Below, one piece after another: positions 24,861 through 35,599 of a DNA stretch of 64,000 nt. Made by a program: the position numbers and the translations under genes. Each line of letters begins with the position of its first letter. Positions within the stretch are counted from its first letter, which is position 1. The stretch comes from Coptis chinensis (Eukaryota > Streptophyta > Magnoliopsida > Ranunculales > Ranunculaceae). The stretch lies in NCBI GenBank assembly GCA_015680905.1, contig CM027381.1, positions 86,329,501-86,393,500 of the forward strand, given 5' to 3'. The notes beneath the pieces were generated by a model, which saw only the letters and a list, made by a program, of their open reading frames with translations, made no database searches and was not told where the DNA came from.

Positions 24861-27800
24861 ATGAGGATAGAAATGCCAAAGGGATTTGATATTGGGTGGG
24901 ACCACGCTATCCGTATCCCTGGAAATAAAAACGGGACACAGTGCAAATACTGTGACAAGATTTTAGCTGGAGGTGGCATTACAATGCTGAAAGTACATCT
25001 TGGTGGAGGGAACAAAAATGTTGAGAAATGTTTGAAGTGTGGAAAGGAAATTCGAGACATGTTCTGACAAATAATTGAGTCCGGAATTGAGAAGAGAAAT
25101 GGAAAAAAGATAGCTGAAGAACATTATAGAGCTGTCATGTATGCACACCCTCCTGGAGAAGACTCAGACGAGGATGATAACAAGTTCAAGATGGCACGAC
25201 AACAATCTAGGAATGAGTACCAGAGGTTCTGCGAGATGGGCTCGTGGGATAAGAGGGCTTCAACCAGAGAGAACACCAATGTTGCAAGCACAAGCTCTCG
25301 CAAAGGCAAAGGTCTTATGTCTCTCTTCTCCCGTTCGAAGAGCACTAGGCATCCCGAGCTTATTGATGTCGATTCGCCGAGAAAGCCTGATGTTAATCAA
25401 CCATCTGTCCACCAGATGACTCCAGCTGGTAAGTCAAAAGCTGGGGTGTTTAGAACAGCTGTGGCTAGATTTGTACTTTGGGGAAACTTGTCTCCAAATG
25501 CAGTGGCCAACAACCCGTATTACAAGCCGATGTTCGATGAGGCATGTCGCGCCGGTCTTGGAGTGACCCCTCCTTCAGCCTATCAACTACTAAATTCAGA
25601 GTTGCAGAGGCTTAAGGCAGAGTGCAAATTGTATATTGACCATATGAAAATAAAATGGTCTACATATGGTGTCACCGTTATGTGTGATAACGGATCTGTC
25701 CAACGCAATGATTCTTGATGAACTTCATGGTGTATTGTGATGGGCTCATGACTTTTGATTCGATCCATTGATCTATCGAAACACAAGAAAGATCACCGCC
25801 ACTTCATCAAAACACATGAGACGCGTGTTGTTGACAAGGTTGGCAAGGAGAATGTTGTTGATTGTAACGGACAACGGGCTTAATTTTAAGAAAGTTGGAG
25901 AGATGCTTGCAAGAGAAAATGGTATACTTAAAAATAAGTTTTATTCTCCAATTTTAGATTCCTTTTGCAAATAGGTTTTTGTATGAACCGCCTACTAAAC
26001 TACTTCATGTACAATAGGGTATAACCTTTTCGACCCCATGCCGCTCATTCTATAGACCTTATCTTGAAAGAATTTTTCGAGCCCCATTGACGAAAAGCAA
26101 TCCTTGATCGGTGAAGGATATCACGCCTTTCATTTATAACCACTCTCGAAGTTGTTTCCCTTATGAGGGAAGTGTGTGGTGGAGACTTAGTCCGAAATGG
26201 GTCCAACTAGATTTGCTAGTAATTACATGGCATTGAAAAGTTTGTTTCAAGAAAAAGAACAAGCTCCGGTCAATGTTTACTTCGAAGGATATCTTGAAAT
26301 CAAGAATGATAATCCTACGGTCCGGATGATGATGGTCGAGGATATTATAAACGAACCGGAGAATTTTGGCAGAATGTGAAGCGGGATTGTAGTCGTATTA
26401 TAACCCATTGTGGTTTTATTGCGGAAGGTGGATAGGGATGATAAACCGACCATGCCATTTTTACACGTGATGGGTAGAAATAACAATTGAGCAAGTTGGG
26501 AGGAAGATTCGTCACTTTGAATGGATTGTTGGAATCATTAAGAGGAGGTGGAACAACCAATTGGGGCACCCATTACACAAAGTTTGGTAATATTTTTGTT
26601 AACTCGAGGTTTATTTAATTGTACCATAAGCGTTGTAAGCTAATATGCTACAAATTTGCTTGTAGCACACTACTTTAATCCCCGCCGTAATTTACGGCCC
26701 CGATAGTGAAAATGTTGCATACAATGGGGAGTTCCTCTCGAATGCAGATAGTCATTAACCAATTGATCCCAAACCTATCGATCAATTGGCTTGCTTAAAT
26801 GAATGTAAAGCTTATCGAGAGGCTTCGGGGTATTCTCTGCCAATTCTTGTATATGGAAGAACCAAAGTCATGCCGGGTTAGTTTCATTGTTAACCCACTA
26901 CTTAACTTGTAATCCACCTATTTTAGTTTTAGTCCATACAAAATTATATAATATGGTCTACATTGTTTGTCATCGACGCAAACTGATTGGTGGATGAATG
27001 TTGAAGACGGTTATGTCGACCACTTGAAAAACGTTAGCTATACACGGATCCTCTCACAAACTACCTCATCATCCGGATGTGAGAGGAATTGGAGCATGTT
27101 TGGATTCATACACTCGACAAAACGTTGTAACTTCGAGAACCGAAGTCTGGAGGGAGGATCGAAGTCTTTGTCCACTACAACCTTCGACCGAAAAGCAAGC
27201 ATGTCCAACTAAAGAACCAATTCAAGAAGAGAAGAAGATCTTGGACCTCACATCATTGTACCGGTCGATAATGACTCGGACCATCCTATTTTATTGGATC
27301 GATGACAGAGAGAGAACCCCTGAGGCATTATTAGATGAAAGCGGTCGTCCTAATTCATACATTGCAGAGCAATCTGGTGTGCCAATAGATGGAAATTGGG
27401 AACCTGTTCCGAATCCCAATCCTGAGGATAACTTTGAAGCAGCTCAATCTCCTAATGACACTCAACTTGATGGTGAAACATATTATGATCCTGATGCATG
27501 GAGAATGCCTAGTGATGGGGAGCACGATAATGCTTACAATCTTGTTGATGACGATAACGATAGCGATGATGATGATCATCATCATGCTCAAGTTCGTGCC
27601 AGTGGTCCTAGTCGAGGAGGTGGTGGTGGTCGTGGAGATGGTAGTGGTCCGAAGTCGAAAGGTGGTGGTGGTCCCCCCGGTTTTGATGATGATCATGCTC
27701 AAGTTTGTGCTAGTGGTCAAAGTCGAGGAGGTGGTGGTGGTCGTGGAGATGGCTGTGGTCCGAGTCGAGTAGGTGGTGGTGGTCCTCCAGGTTTTGATGG

Positions 27801-28796
27801 TAATGATGGGGTTCAGTCACAACAACCTAGAGTTTCCATTGGTGGTGGTGTTGGGTCACAACGGGTGATAGCACCAAGGTCACAAAGAGAGGGTGGGTGG
27901 GTCAATCAATGCAGATCAAAGGGATGGATCCTCACAACAATCAAGGGGCTGGTCCTCACAGCGCCCACCAAGTGGTAGGGTGGATGCACTATTGTTGGGT
28001 CTCAACAAGCAACGGGGTGGTTCCTCAGCAAAGTCTTGAAGTGATAATAGAGGAGTATACTTTACTGAAGAGGATGGGTTTGACCATGCAACTCAAGACT
28101 CTGACCATGGGGCTTCCGCCCAACGAGGATCTCGTCAAAGAAAAGGTCGACAAAGGAGAGCAGATCCTACACAGGGCACGGACTCTAGCAATTGTTTTTA
28201 TGGGCAAGGGTCGTCTACTGGGGTCGAGATGTCTGTGGACTCGTTGGCGGGCCAATTTGGAGGATTGTTTTCTTACGATAAGCCTTATGGATATTCTTCT
28301 ACTGGTTCAAATATGGTTGAATATTCTACAGACTCTTCATATCGCTTAATCCTCCGAAGAATATTCACATTCTCAATATTATGGGAATTGGAATGATCCT
28401 CAAGCATACTCTCATCGCTTCCACCTATGCTACTTCTTTCTGAACAATATCGTCCCTCAAATTTTATGGAGATTGGAATGCTCCATCTCGAAAGTATTCC
28501 CATGAATCTACATTTGTGCTACCTTCGGAACAATATGCACCTCCTCGCCATTCTTATGGAGGACGGAATGAAAGGACCAAAGTATGGAAGATGTTCAGCC
28601 ATTCTCGGACCATAGTGTGGACATGCCTCCACCTGCATGGGGAACTGTATGGGAACCTCCGAGTCGACCCGTTGTTGAGGAAACTGGGTATCCGATTATT
28701 GGTTACCTTCAATTGTGTGGCAAGAACTTGGATCAGTCAGCGTATGACTTGTACGTGGAAAACTTTAAGAATTGGTTCGGCCAAACCCTCACTTAG
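24861..28796 (+). pseudogene. Decayed hAT transposase with BED zinc finger
   Basis: The first segment reads GFDIGWDHAIRIPGNKNGTQ, then CKYCDKIL and a later H and C: a BED-type DNA-binding finger with its C-x2-C pair. An in-frame TGA at 25065-25067 is followed by the continuing frame (IIESGIEKRNGKK to about 25718). That frame includes NPYYKPMFDEACRAGLGVTPPSAYQL, given here as NPYYKPMFDEACRAG and VTPPSAYQLL, the entry to the DUF659 region. After several frameshifts come VTDNGLNFKKVGEML, GPTRFASNYMALKSLF and the dimerisation (hATC) text TTSSSGCERNWSMFGFIHS near 27063-27115. The C-terminal tail is acidic and glycine-rich, with a tandem repeat of about 115 bases at 27580-27810. At least six disruptions make it non-functional. 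Confidence 0.85.
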
Positions 28797-28896
28797 AACC
28801 AGTATTGTAATGATTTTCTTTTTGAATCGGCATTACATGGTGTCAAAGGCATACAAGAAGGTCGCAAATCATTCTGGCAGTAGTATTCTTTGTAAT

Positions 28897-29019
28897 GGTT
28901 TGGAGTGTCATCCTCTGTTGGTTTGGAATAAAGTCAAAGTGTTTTTGTATTGGCTGTCAGTTTTTTATCATGTTTAATGGTTTGGAGTGTCAGCCTCTCT
29001 GTTGGTTTTGAATAAAGTT
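28897..29019 (+). repeat. Tandem duplication (about 82 bases) at the end of the transposase gene
   Basis: GGTTTGGAGTGTCA followed by CCTCTGTTGG and GAATAAAG occurs at about 28897 and again at about 28979, slightly diverged. Both copies carry an AATAAAG-like polyadenylation motif. The second copy ends just before the extra terminal repeat at 29025. Confidence 0.7.
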
Positions 29020-29024
29020 TGAGT

Positions 29025-29042
29025 CATAGTACAAAATATCGC
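29025..29042 (+). repeat. Extra internal copy of the hAT E left terminal repeat
   Basis: CATAGTACAAAATATCGC matches the left end at 19325 over 18 bases in the same orientation. It lies where transposase sequence gives way to captured host sequence. The 8 bases before it (GTTTGAGT) do not match the 8 bases after the right end (CCTCTGAC), so 29025-32042 did not insert here as a separate unit with a surviving duplication. Confidence 0.85.
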
Positions 29043-29109
29043 TCTGTTTTGTGAGTTCTTTATGTCTATGGATTAGTTGTAATTGTTATGTTTTTGGTGA
29101 GCCACTTAG

Positions 29110-29590
29110 ATCTTGAAGAAAAATGTAGAGCTCCATGCAGCTTCAGAATGCCGTAGTAATTGTTCTGGTAAGAAAACAATAATCTTCCTATGGGGTTTTA
29201 TTTGTTTTAATTAAGCCGAGTGTCTAGTAACAAAAGGAAGCTATATTGATAAGCTTTGTCTTTGATGGACACTTGTACTTAGGATTGGCAGCAGAGAAGC
29301 TAGAATGGGGAGATGACAATCATATAAAACAAATTTCAGATCAGTATCCAGGGGGATTTGATCTGGTTCTTGGAGCTGATATTTATATCCTTCAATTTCA
29401 TATGTTTTCTTCTTAATGTAGTGTTGGGCTTGCTTATTTCTTAGTTACAATTGCATCTTTTTGAATTTCTTGACGCATTGTACGCTTTCAACAGCATAGC
29501 ATCTCTCCACTTTTTGATAGTGTGAACCAACTTTTCCGCCTCAGAGAAGTAAACTGCTGCAAGTTCAAGCTTATGTTTCTCGAGCTAAGA
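29110..29590 (+). pseudogene. METTL21-like lysine methyltransferase gene fragment captured in hAT E
   Basis: Three exon-like pieces line up with the C-terminal half of plant METTL21-type protein methyltransferases. Exon 29110-29167 gives ILKKNVELHAASE. Exon 29283-29384 gives LAAEKLEWGDDNHI and GGFDLVLGADI, the last matching the post-Rossmann DLVLGADIY motif. Exon 29484 to about 29588 gives FQQHSISPLFDSVNQLFR and, after one frameshift, AYVSRAK. Intron one is GT-AG. Intron two runs from ATATCCTT (29385) to TTGTAC (29483), the form of a U12 AT-AC intron. The N-terminal half with the SAM-binding G-rich loop, and the last exon, are absent. The family catalyses SAM-dependent lysine methylation of proteins such as chaperones. 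The presence of introns shows capture from genomic DNA, not from mRNA. Confidence 0.75.
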
Positions 29591-29599
29591 GGTGAGTGA

Positions 29600-30480
29600 A
29601 GATGCTTACTCGTTGTGTAATTATGACTCTGTTCACAACCTGTAACCAAAGGTCTTATAATTTGTAGTTATCCTGATTTTACTCTTGCCGCGCGTGTCTT
29701 GTTGCTCTTGATTGATGCCCCCACATTACTTGCTTATCCCTTAAGGATTCTATTAGCTTATCAACCTTATTTTAACTTCTAAGAGTAGCTATCTTGAAAT
29801 CTATAGGTTTGTTTCTTAAAATCTATAGCTTGTCTTGAAAGAATTACCTTTCCAGCTCACATATGTTATTCACTTATTTGACTTGCTTTCTTCAATTCTT
29901 AATCTAGCTAGTTTATCATTTCATATGCGTTTGGAATTGTGGAAATCAGCATAAGTAGAAAGTCGTAACAATTTTGAAATTTTATTCCTCTACTTTGAGC
30001 CCTGAGGTGAGTTGAACCAAGCTGTTCCTTCCTCTAGTTAGCTTGAATTTGTTGATATTTGATTCGAGGGTTGGTTACTTGACTTAACTGGCACTAGTCG
30101 AGATGGTTAAGTAGCCGGTTATCTTAATCGATTATATCTTTAGTAGTTAGGTGTAGTTTTATTGGATTTCCAAGTTATGACAGGATTTAAGTTTATGAAA
30201 TGTCGAAAATCTGAGAGGAAACTCGCCAAAATTTTTGTAGGATTTTTCCGTCTCTGTGTAGTTTGGGTTTTGCTTAGTTGGTCTGTATCACATCCTGAGT
30301 TTTGTAATAATTGTAGATGCCACGTGTCTTTGGTATTCAGTGACTGTTTTATTGTTTGATTGTTTTATTGTTATCTTCGTTCTCTTATCTCTTATCTCTC
30401 TGGAAATGCTAGGGCTAGTTGTTCTTGTGTGTGCGCATCTGTACTGAAGATTCATACATGAATGAATCATCATAAGAAAA
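29600..30480 (+). other. Non-coding spacer within hAT E with an LTR fragment
   Basis: No gene is recognised. Positions 30165-30250 (TTCCAAGTTATGACAGG, then GGAAACTCGCCAAAATTT) resemble the conserved 3' block of Tekay-type LTRs, also present in element D. An old chromovirus LTR fragment is therefore likely embedded here. The rest is AT-rich and may include intron of the captured methyltransferase gene. Confidence 0.4.
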
Positions 30481-30508
30481 GATGATGAAATCAGTCTAAG
30501 CAGAAAAG

Positions 30509-31144
30509 ATGATGAAATCGGTCTCAGCAGAAAACGTCTCTGAAATCAATGGGAGTTATATTGATAAAAGCATGGGAATAATGATGGTCAATGGTCCGAA
30601 CGAGACGATGGGTAAGGTTCTAGAGTCCTTGCAAGAGGCAAAGGATCATGATCATAGAAAAGGAGAGGATCTTCTTGATTCAGTGTTGTTTGTTGGGAAG
30701 TACTTGGCGGAATCACCTTTTGCCTGCATGCTAAAGGCTCTAGATCTTCTCGAGTACCTTCTTTCCATCAAGGGTGAGGATGAACCAAGACCATTCTATT
30801 CTGTTTTATTTATGCTTCCCCTATTGTCTCAAATAACAACCTCTATTGAAGGATGTAAAATCCTGGCTTCAACCAAAGGGCTGCAATATGTTGTAGATTG
30901 CCTGATCAAGATGATGGATGCGGTTTATGGCAGTGATGGGGAGGATACTAGTGGGAGCATGGTTTTGGCAAGTGATGTAATTGAACACATCCTATTGACA
31001 ACTGATGAAGTGGATTGGAGTTGTGTTGGTCGTCTCCTGAAGACGTTAGAGTGTTGGATAGACTCTATAGGCGAGGCATCTATGGACATCAGGGTTGCAG
31101 GCCTTCACGCCTCATCATGGATTCAATCACAACAGAAGATCTAA
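30509..31144 (+). CDS. Unrecognised 211-residue open frame carried by hAT E
   Basis: I do not recognise this protein. The frame is open from an ATG at 30509 to TAA and is intronless. The ATG context contains a small duplication of GATGATGAAATC. The protein looks alpha-helical, with leucine-rich helices such as MLKALDLLEYLLSIK and FYSVLFMLPLLSQI. It has an acidic loop around GSDGEDTSG and ends VAGLHASSWIQSQQ. The helix pattern is compatible with an ARM/HEAT-like repeat protein, but this is only a structural guess. No signal peptide or membrane segment is evident. It lies between the hAT ends and follows the methyltransferase fragment, so it may be a captured exon or a retrogene. Codon structure is intact, unlike the neighbouring fragments, so it could be recent or under selection. 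Confidence 0.45.
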   Translation: MMKSVSAENVSEINGSYIDKSMGIMMVNGPNETMGKVLESLQEAKDHDHRKGEDLLDSVLFVGKYLAESPFACMLKALDLLEYLLSIKGEDEPRPFYSVLFMLPLLSQITTSIEGCKILASTKGLQYVVDCLIKMMDAVYGSDGEDTSGSMVLASDVIEHILLTTDEVDWSCVGRLLKTLECWIDSIGEASMDIRVAGLHASSWIQSQQKI

Positions 31145-31340
31145 TAGATGCGATATGAGATTGAACATTTCGGTGCAAAGTACAACAAGTATTGTAATAT
31201 GTAGAAAAAATTCAAGATTCATTGTTAAAGAATGAAAAGTCAATGTAATATGTAGGAATTCCGAGGTGTATTTTTTGAGTATTAGAGAGTAATTTATATT
31301 AAAAGTATGATCGTGAGGGAATAATATATTTATATATATT

Positions 31341-31775
31341 ATGCGTGTCCAACACGAATCAGGAAAACTCATGGAAGATCGTTATAACATAACACCTTGT
31401 CTAGAATGAGGTGATAATCTCCAGGACTCATGATAGATCGTTACAACATAACACCTCGTCCAGAACGAGGTGACAACCTGGCACATGCACGCAACGGGCA
31501 GTAACGCTCAACATAGCTGTGTTAGTTAAAGTCGTAGCATCTGTCGCGCTTATAAATACACTGTCTAAAAGCTCATTTATTCTCATCAAGACAGGGACTT
31601 GAGCTGACAGAGGAAAGGGGGGAACAATGTCTGACTTGATTCAAGTTCATCACAAAATCTTGATATGTAGGCAGCTCGTCCCAAAGCGAGCTCAATCAAA
31701 ACTCGACCCATCACAATCTTCTCCATTATTCACACTTGTAAGGACTGATCAAATTCAACCTTTATAATTACCACA
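31341..31775 (+). repeat. Possible Tat-type LTR fragment inside hAT E
   Basis: The stretch has a TATA-like element (TATAAATA near 31551), then ACTTGATTCAAGTTC and GATATGTAGGCAGCTCG. This recalls the CTTGAT-ACGTAGGCA block found in the LTRs of elements F (33353-33398) and A (near 49645-49680). A repeated AACATAACACCT with CAGAACGAGGTGA also occurs twice (31387 and 31446). No paired LTR, coding region or target duplication was found, so its limits are uncertain. Confidence 0.35.
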
Positions 31776-31789
31776 TTCAAAGAAAATAT

Positions 31790-32042
31790 AGATATTTATC
31801 GATATTTGTTGATATTTGTCGATATTTGTCGATATATCACGATATATCCACGATATTTGCAGTCATAAATACCCACACATAGTCTGTGGATATTTATCGA
31901 TATTTATTGATATATCTCGATATATCCACGATATTTACAGATGCCCAAATGTAATATATCCCCATACAGGGGGATATATCCACGATACATATCCATAAAT
32001 CAGAGGTCGATATTTTGCCATATCCCGATATTTTGTACTATG
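31790..32042. repeat. Right subterminal and terminal repeats of hAT E
   Basis: Many units of GATATTTATCGATATTT and GATATATCCACGATATTT type lie between 31790 and 31990, partly as two copies of about 110 bases around TACCCACACATAG and CCCATACAGG. The terminal repeat CGATATTTTGTACTATG closes the element. The motif family matches the left end. Confidence 0.8.
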
Positions 32043-33018
32043 CCTCTGACAAGTCTCCGCAGGCTATTTCCAGCCACTGCAGGCCCTCACGTCAACGCCA
32101 ATCATATTACTTCCACTAACAAGTGAGATTTTTCCCAACTCCAACAACAACCAAGTCCACACCTTCAATTCACAATAATTTTAACAATAAAATCGGTGGG
32201 TGCTTCTTCTCCTCCACTCAATAATCAACATGAACTGCTCAAAATGGAGTGAATAACAAAAATTTTACTCACCAAGAGGGAATCGGCTCCTTTAGCTTGC
32301 TTCTTCACCAATATTGCTCAACTCTAGCTTCTCCAAACATATCATCGAAATTAAAACCCCTACCATTATTTTCAGTAGAATACATCACAAGCTATGAAAT
32401 AAGTTTAAAAATTTGTTTGAAATGAAATTAAACTCACCTTTCGCTTGGCGATAATGACCTAAATTCCAATCAATTTGAATCTTCACGCTTGGGTTTAGTG
32501 TTACTAAGGATCGGGTGTTTGAATTCTTGGTCTTAATCAATGAAATTGGGGAGAATTGAGGATTCTCTCTCCTAGGTTTTTGAATAGTTGCAAAATTGGG
32601 GAAGAAGAATTGGGTGCGTTTTTTTGTGGTTGTGCGATTTGGTTGTTTTTGTCTTTACATGTTTAAGTTATCAAGGCCCAAGCCCAATATGACCAAATTA
32701 GGTTTAAAGTCCTAATTAACTTCTAACCACTAACTAATTTGACTTAGCGTCATAATTATTTTTCCGGCCCAACCAGCTTAATTTAATTTCCTACATTCTT
32801 TCCCACCGCAGGCTATAACAATAACCCACTCATGCGTGTAAACTGTTAACTCGTGCCAGCTTCAAACGCAGAAAAGCCGCTAACCGACATTGTTGTCAAA
32901 TTTTCGTATATGAGTTGCTTACCTAATGTGGCTTATGAGTCGGAGTTAAGTTTCATTAATTTATGTACGTTTGAAATGTAATCCCGACCGACTAATTACA
33001 TAAATGTCCCTAGGTTTG
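32043..33018 (-). repeat. 5' LTR of element D, second segment
   Basis: It begins with the right copy of the 8-base duplication CCTCTGAC and continues the LTR where it left off at 19324, colinear with 11010-11985 of the left LTR. It ends in GTTTG (33014-33018), the left copy of the duplication made by element F. Confidence 0.9.
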
Positions 33019-33501
33019 TGTTTCGACCCCCACCTACGTGGCAAACGTCCATTGGTAGGAGTCTCCACTTTATTCGTTTAATCGACAGGGCTAAAGCCCA
33101 ATTCGCGAATATCATGGATCAAAGTACAGACCATTAACTCATGTGTCTAAAGGTGAACCTTAGCCACATGGCTTTTGCCACTAATGTACATTGATTTATG
33201 TCCAGATTCATTTCTTATCAAAGAGATAATTATCAGTTGAAAGTTATAGTCTATCACAATTGCTCAAGCTACAAGATTACTTGAGCTGCAAGGACTCTCT
33301 ACTCTACCTATATAAATACAAAACTATTTTTCATTCAGAACTACGTTCTTGAGACTTGATCCCATCGATAATTTGGGTACGTAGGCAACCGCAAGGTACA
33401 GTCTCATCATTCCCCCGATCACCATCATTTTTCTAATTACTTTTCTACGTTCTTCGTCTTTTCATCAACACTTGGTGTTTTGATCATATTTGGTCGAAAC
33501 A
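33019..33501 (+). repeat. 5' LTR of element F
   Basis: It starts TGTTTCGACC and ends GGTCGAAACA, with inverted ends TGTTTCGACC/GGTCGAAACA. It contains a TATA-like TATAAATAC near 33310 and the GGGTACGTAGGCAACC block common to Tat LTRs. It is followed at once by TAATTGGCGCCGTC. Confidence 0.9.
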
Positions 33502-33503
33502 TA

Positions 33504-33520
33504 ATTGGCGCCGTCTGCGG
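33504..33520 (+). other. Primer binding site of element F
   Basis: TTGGCGCCGTCTGCGG begins two bases after the LTR. The TGGCGCCGT core is the usual primer-site form in Athila/Tat elements. I do not assign the tRNA with certainty. Confidence 0.7.
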
Positions 33521-34381
33521 TTCTTATACTACACCCTCGATCACGCTCGCGAAAAGTTATGACGATACCGAAGAGCTCAAGGTCCCGATGTGATTATCGA
33601 CGATCATCACTTAACATGATGGTCAAGGACAACTTGGCGCCGACAAAGATAATACCTTCTAATACCGTTCGTTCCACCAACGCGCCAAATTATTCAGCTG
33701 AGGTTATTGCTTCCGACGATTCTCTCCAAGATCGACGCGGATAATGTAAGTCATATGTCTCGAGAAGCACTTCTTCAAAAGTTAAAGATCCGTCATAAAA
33801 ACAGAATAATTACTATAAAAGCGCCATCTTAAACGACGCACTCCACTCGTAGATGATGTTGTATCTGTCACACCACAACGTCACACACGCCAACGACATA
33901 ATAGTGTGTGGGATCGTTTAAGTGGTGAGGATGAGATTCGCGATATTCGCAACAGCCATCAACGAGTTAAGAGTAATGGGCTTAATTTTAATTCCCGACC
34001 TCCGCCGAGAAATCTCCACCCACTTGGTCACGTTCTCGGTAGGCAAGGTACTGCTAATAATCGTCCGACTGCACCCCACGATCATACAAATTTTCGGCAA
34101 GTCCCGAGGAATTCAAATGGCGAACAGAATAATGATCGCACTCATGATCGTGAACCATCAAGATGGTGAAACACTTCAAAGAACGCCGTTCTTATCATTC
34201 AACATTATCGCATCGAAAAGCCCAACGCATTCATCCACAATCATCTCGACACGGAAACGATGAATCTTCGCCGCTTTTCTTTCGCTCGTTTCGCTTCCCA
34301 TAGCGCCATCGCGGACTATGATCACGATCCAACAGATATGGATCCGATGACTCCTCAACGTGTCGAGAAATGATTAAAAAG

Positions 34382-35160
34382 CTCTTCCGACAAGCCGATC
34401 CTTTGAATCGACACTAGAAAATCTGGCAGTTGAAGATGGTATTTTGGACAATTTTTTCGCCCCAAAGGGCTACTCATATAACAAAGACTTCAAACAACCA
34501 GAGTTTGATCAATATGATGATGTCGAGGGTTGCCCTATGCTTCATGTGATTAATTTCACAAACAAACCGGTTTTATCGGGAGGTGATGATGCTTTAAAAT
34601 GCAAACTTTTCCCTTCTACATTAAAAGGGGAAGCGTTGGTATGGTTTAGCTTAATTACCTCCGCAAGGCTTCTATTCGTCGATTCAAGGACTTAACCGAA
34701 AAGTTTTCAAGACGTTTTCATCATAATCTCAAACGCCCAAATGGAGTCCGAAGTTCTTTTCAACATCAAGCAACAACGCGAGGAAACTCTCCGTAGTTTT
34801 ATCGCTCGTTTCCGCCAAGCTGAAGCTGAGATTTCTGAACAATCCGATCTAATGGTGGTTTACGCTTTTAAAGAAGCTATCTTGTTTGATAAAGATGGGT
34901 TATACAACTCTCTTGTTCGATATTCCATCTTCCGACGCGGCGTTATACCAAGCCGAAGTTCAACAATTTATCAATGTTGAAGACGACACTACGCTGCCGA
35001 ACTTCTCGTGACAAAGATAATAAAGGAAAGGATTTCAATGATCAAATAAATAAACGTAAGAACCGACTTTTGATCAACAAAGAACCCAAATGTAAGCCTC
35101 CAGATAAGAAAGAAGACTCCACGAAAGCAGGACCGAAAGCCTTTTATCGATTTTGAATTA
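34382..35160 (+). pseudogene. gag remnant of element F
   Basis: Fragments such as DALKCKLFPSTLKGEALVWF and KQQREETLRSFIARFRQAEA are typical of plant gypsy gag capsid (the family usually shows FP-SLKG-A--WF and ESLRDYV-RF). The region is broken into short frames. The leader 33521-34380 has no clear coding sequence. Confidence 0.75.
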
Positions 35161-35599
35161 ACTCCGCTTTAATACCAAATATGCGTAGTTTACTTACAAA
35201 ATCAAGGATAAGAGTCCGCACACCGGCCGTTTTGCGCCGACGACACTAAATCAACTCGCGATAAATCGTTATGGTGCAAATTTCATAATGATTATGGTCA
35301 TGAGACGGAGAATTGTCGGTCTTTTATGGGAAGAATTGAAAAGCTTGTGCGTAATGGGAAACTTGATCAATATGTGCGTAAGAAAGTAACAACTCAAGCT
35401 TTAACTATCATCGATCACAACGTCATTAAGGTTGGACATGCCATCATTGATTCATTGTCCAATACTCACCGAAAACCGCTTCGCCGCTCTAAAGTCAAAT
35501 ATCCGCCTAATTTGTAACGGTTAACGGATCAATTTCGTGGAAGGTTTTCGCGACGGAGACTATTGAAGATGAACCATTATGTTTCAATCGACCAAGATC

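Larger units (their letters stand above)
19325..32042 (+). mobile_element. Large gene-carrying hAT transposon E
   Basis: The ends are the inverted repeat CATAGTACAAAATATCG (19325-19341) and its complement finishing CTATG at 32042. The flanks are an 8-base duplication CCTCTGAC (19317-19324 and 32043-32050), diagnostic of hAT-like insertion. Both ends are dense in CGATAT-type subterminal repeats. The interior holds a decayed BED-finger hAT transposase (24861-28796) and pieces of host genes: SUVR-like at 20400-21243 minus, METTL21-like at 29110-29590, and an unknown frame at 30509-31144. At 12.7 kb it is far larger than a usual hAT element of about 3 to 5 kb. An extra left-type terminal repeat at 29025 suggests two related elements joined into one mobile unit. 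Confidence 0.88.

Noticed and set aside
27355-27720. Minus-strand open frame of 121 codons opposite the hAT tail
   Set aside because: It is the low-complexity complement of a GGT-rich, glycine-coding stretch.
23350-30250. Matching text at 23350-23415 and 30165-30250 read as a large internal duplication of hAT E
   Set aside because: Both pieces match the conserved 3' block of Tekay-type LTRs, also in element D, so independent old LTR fragments explain them.
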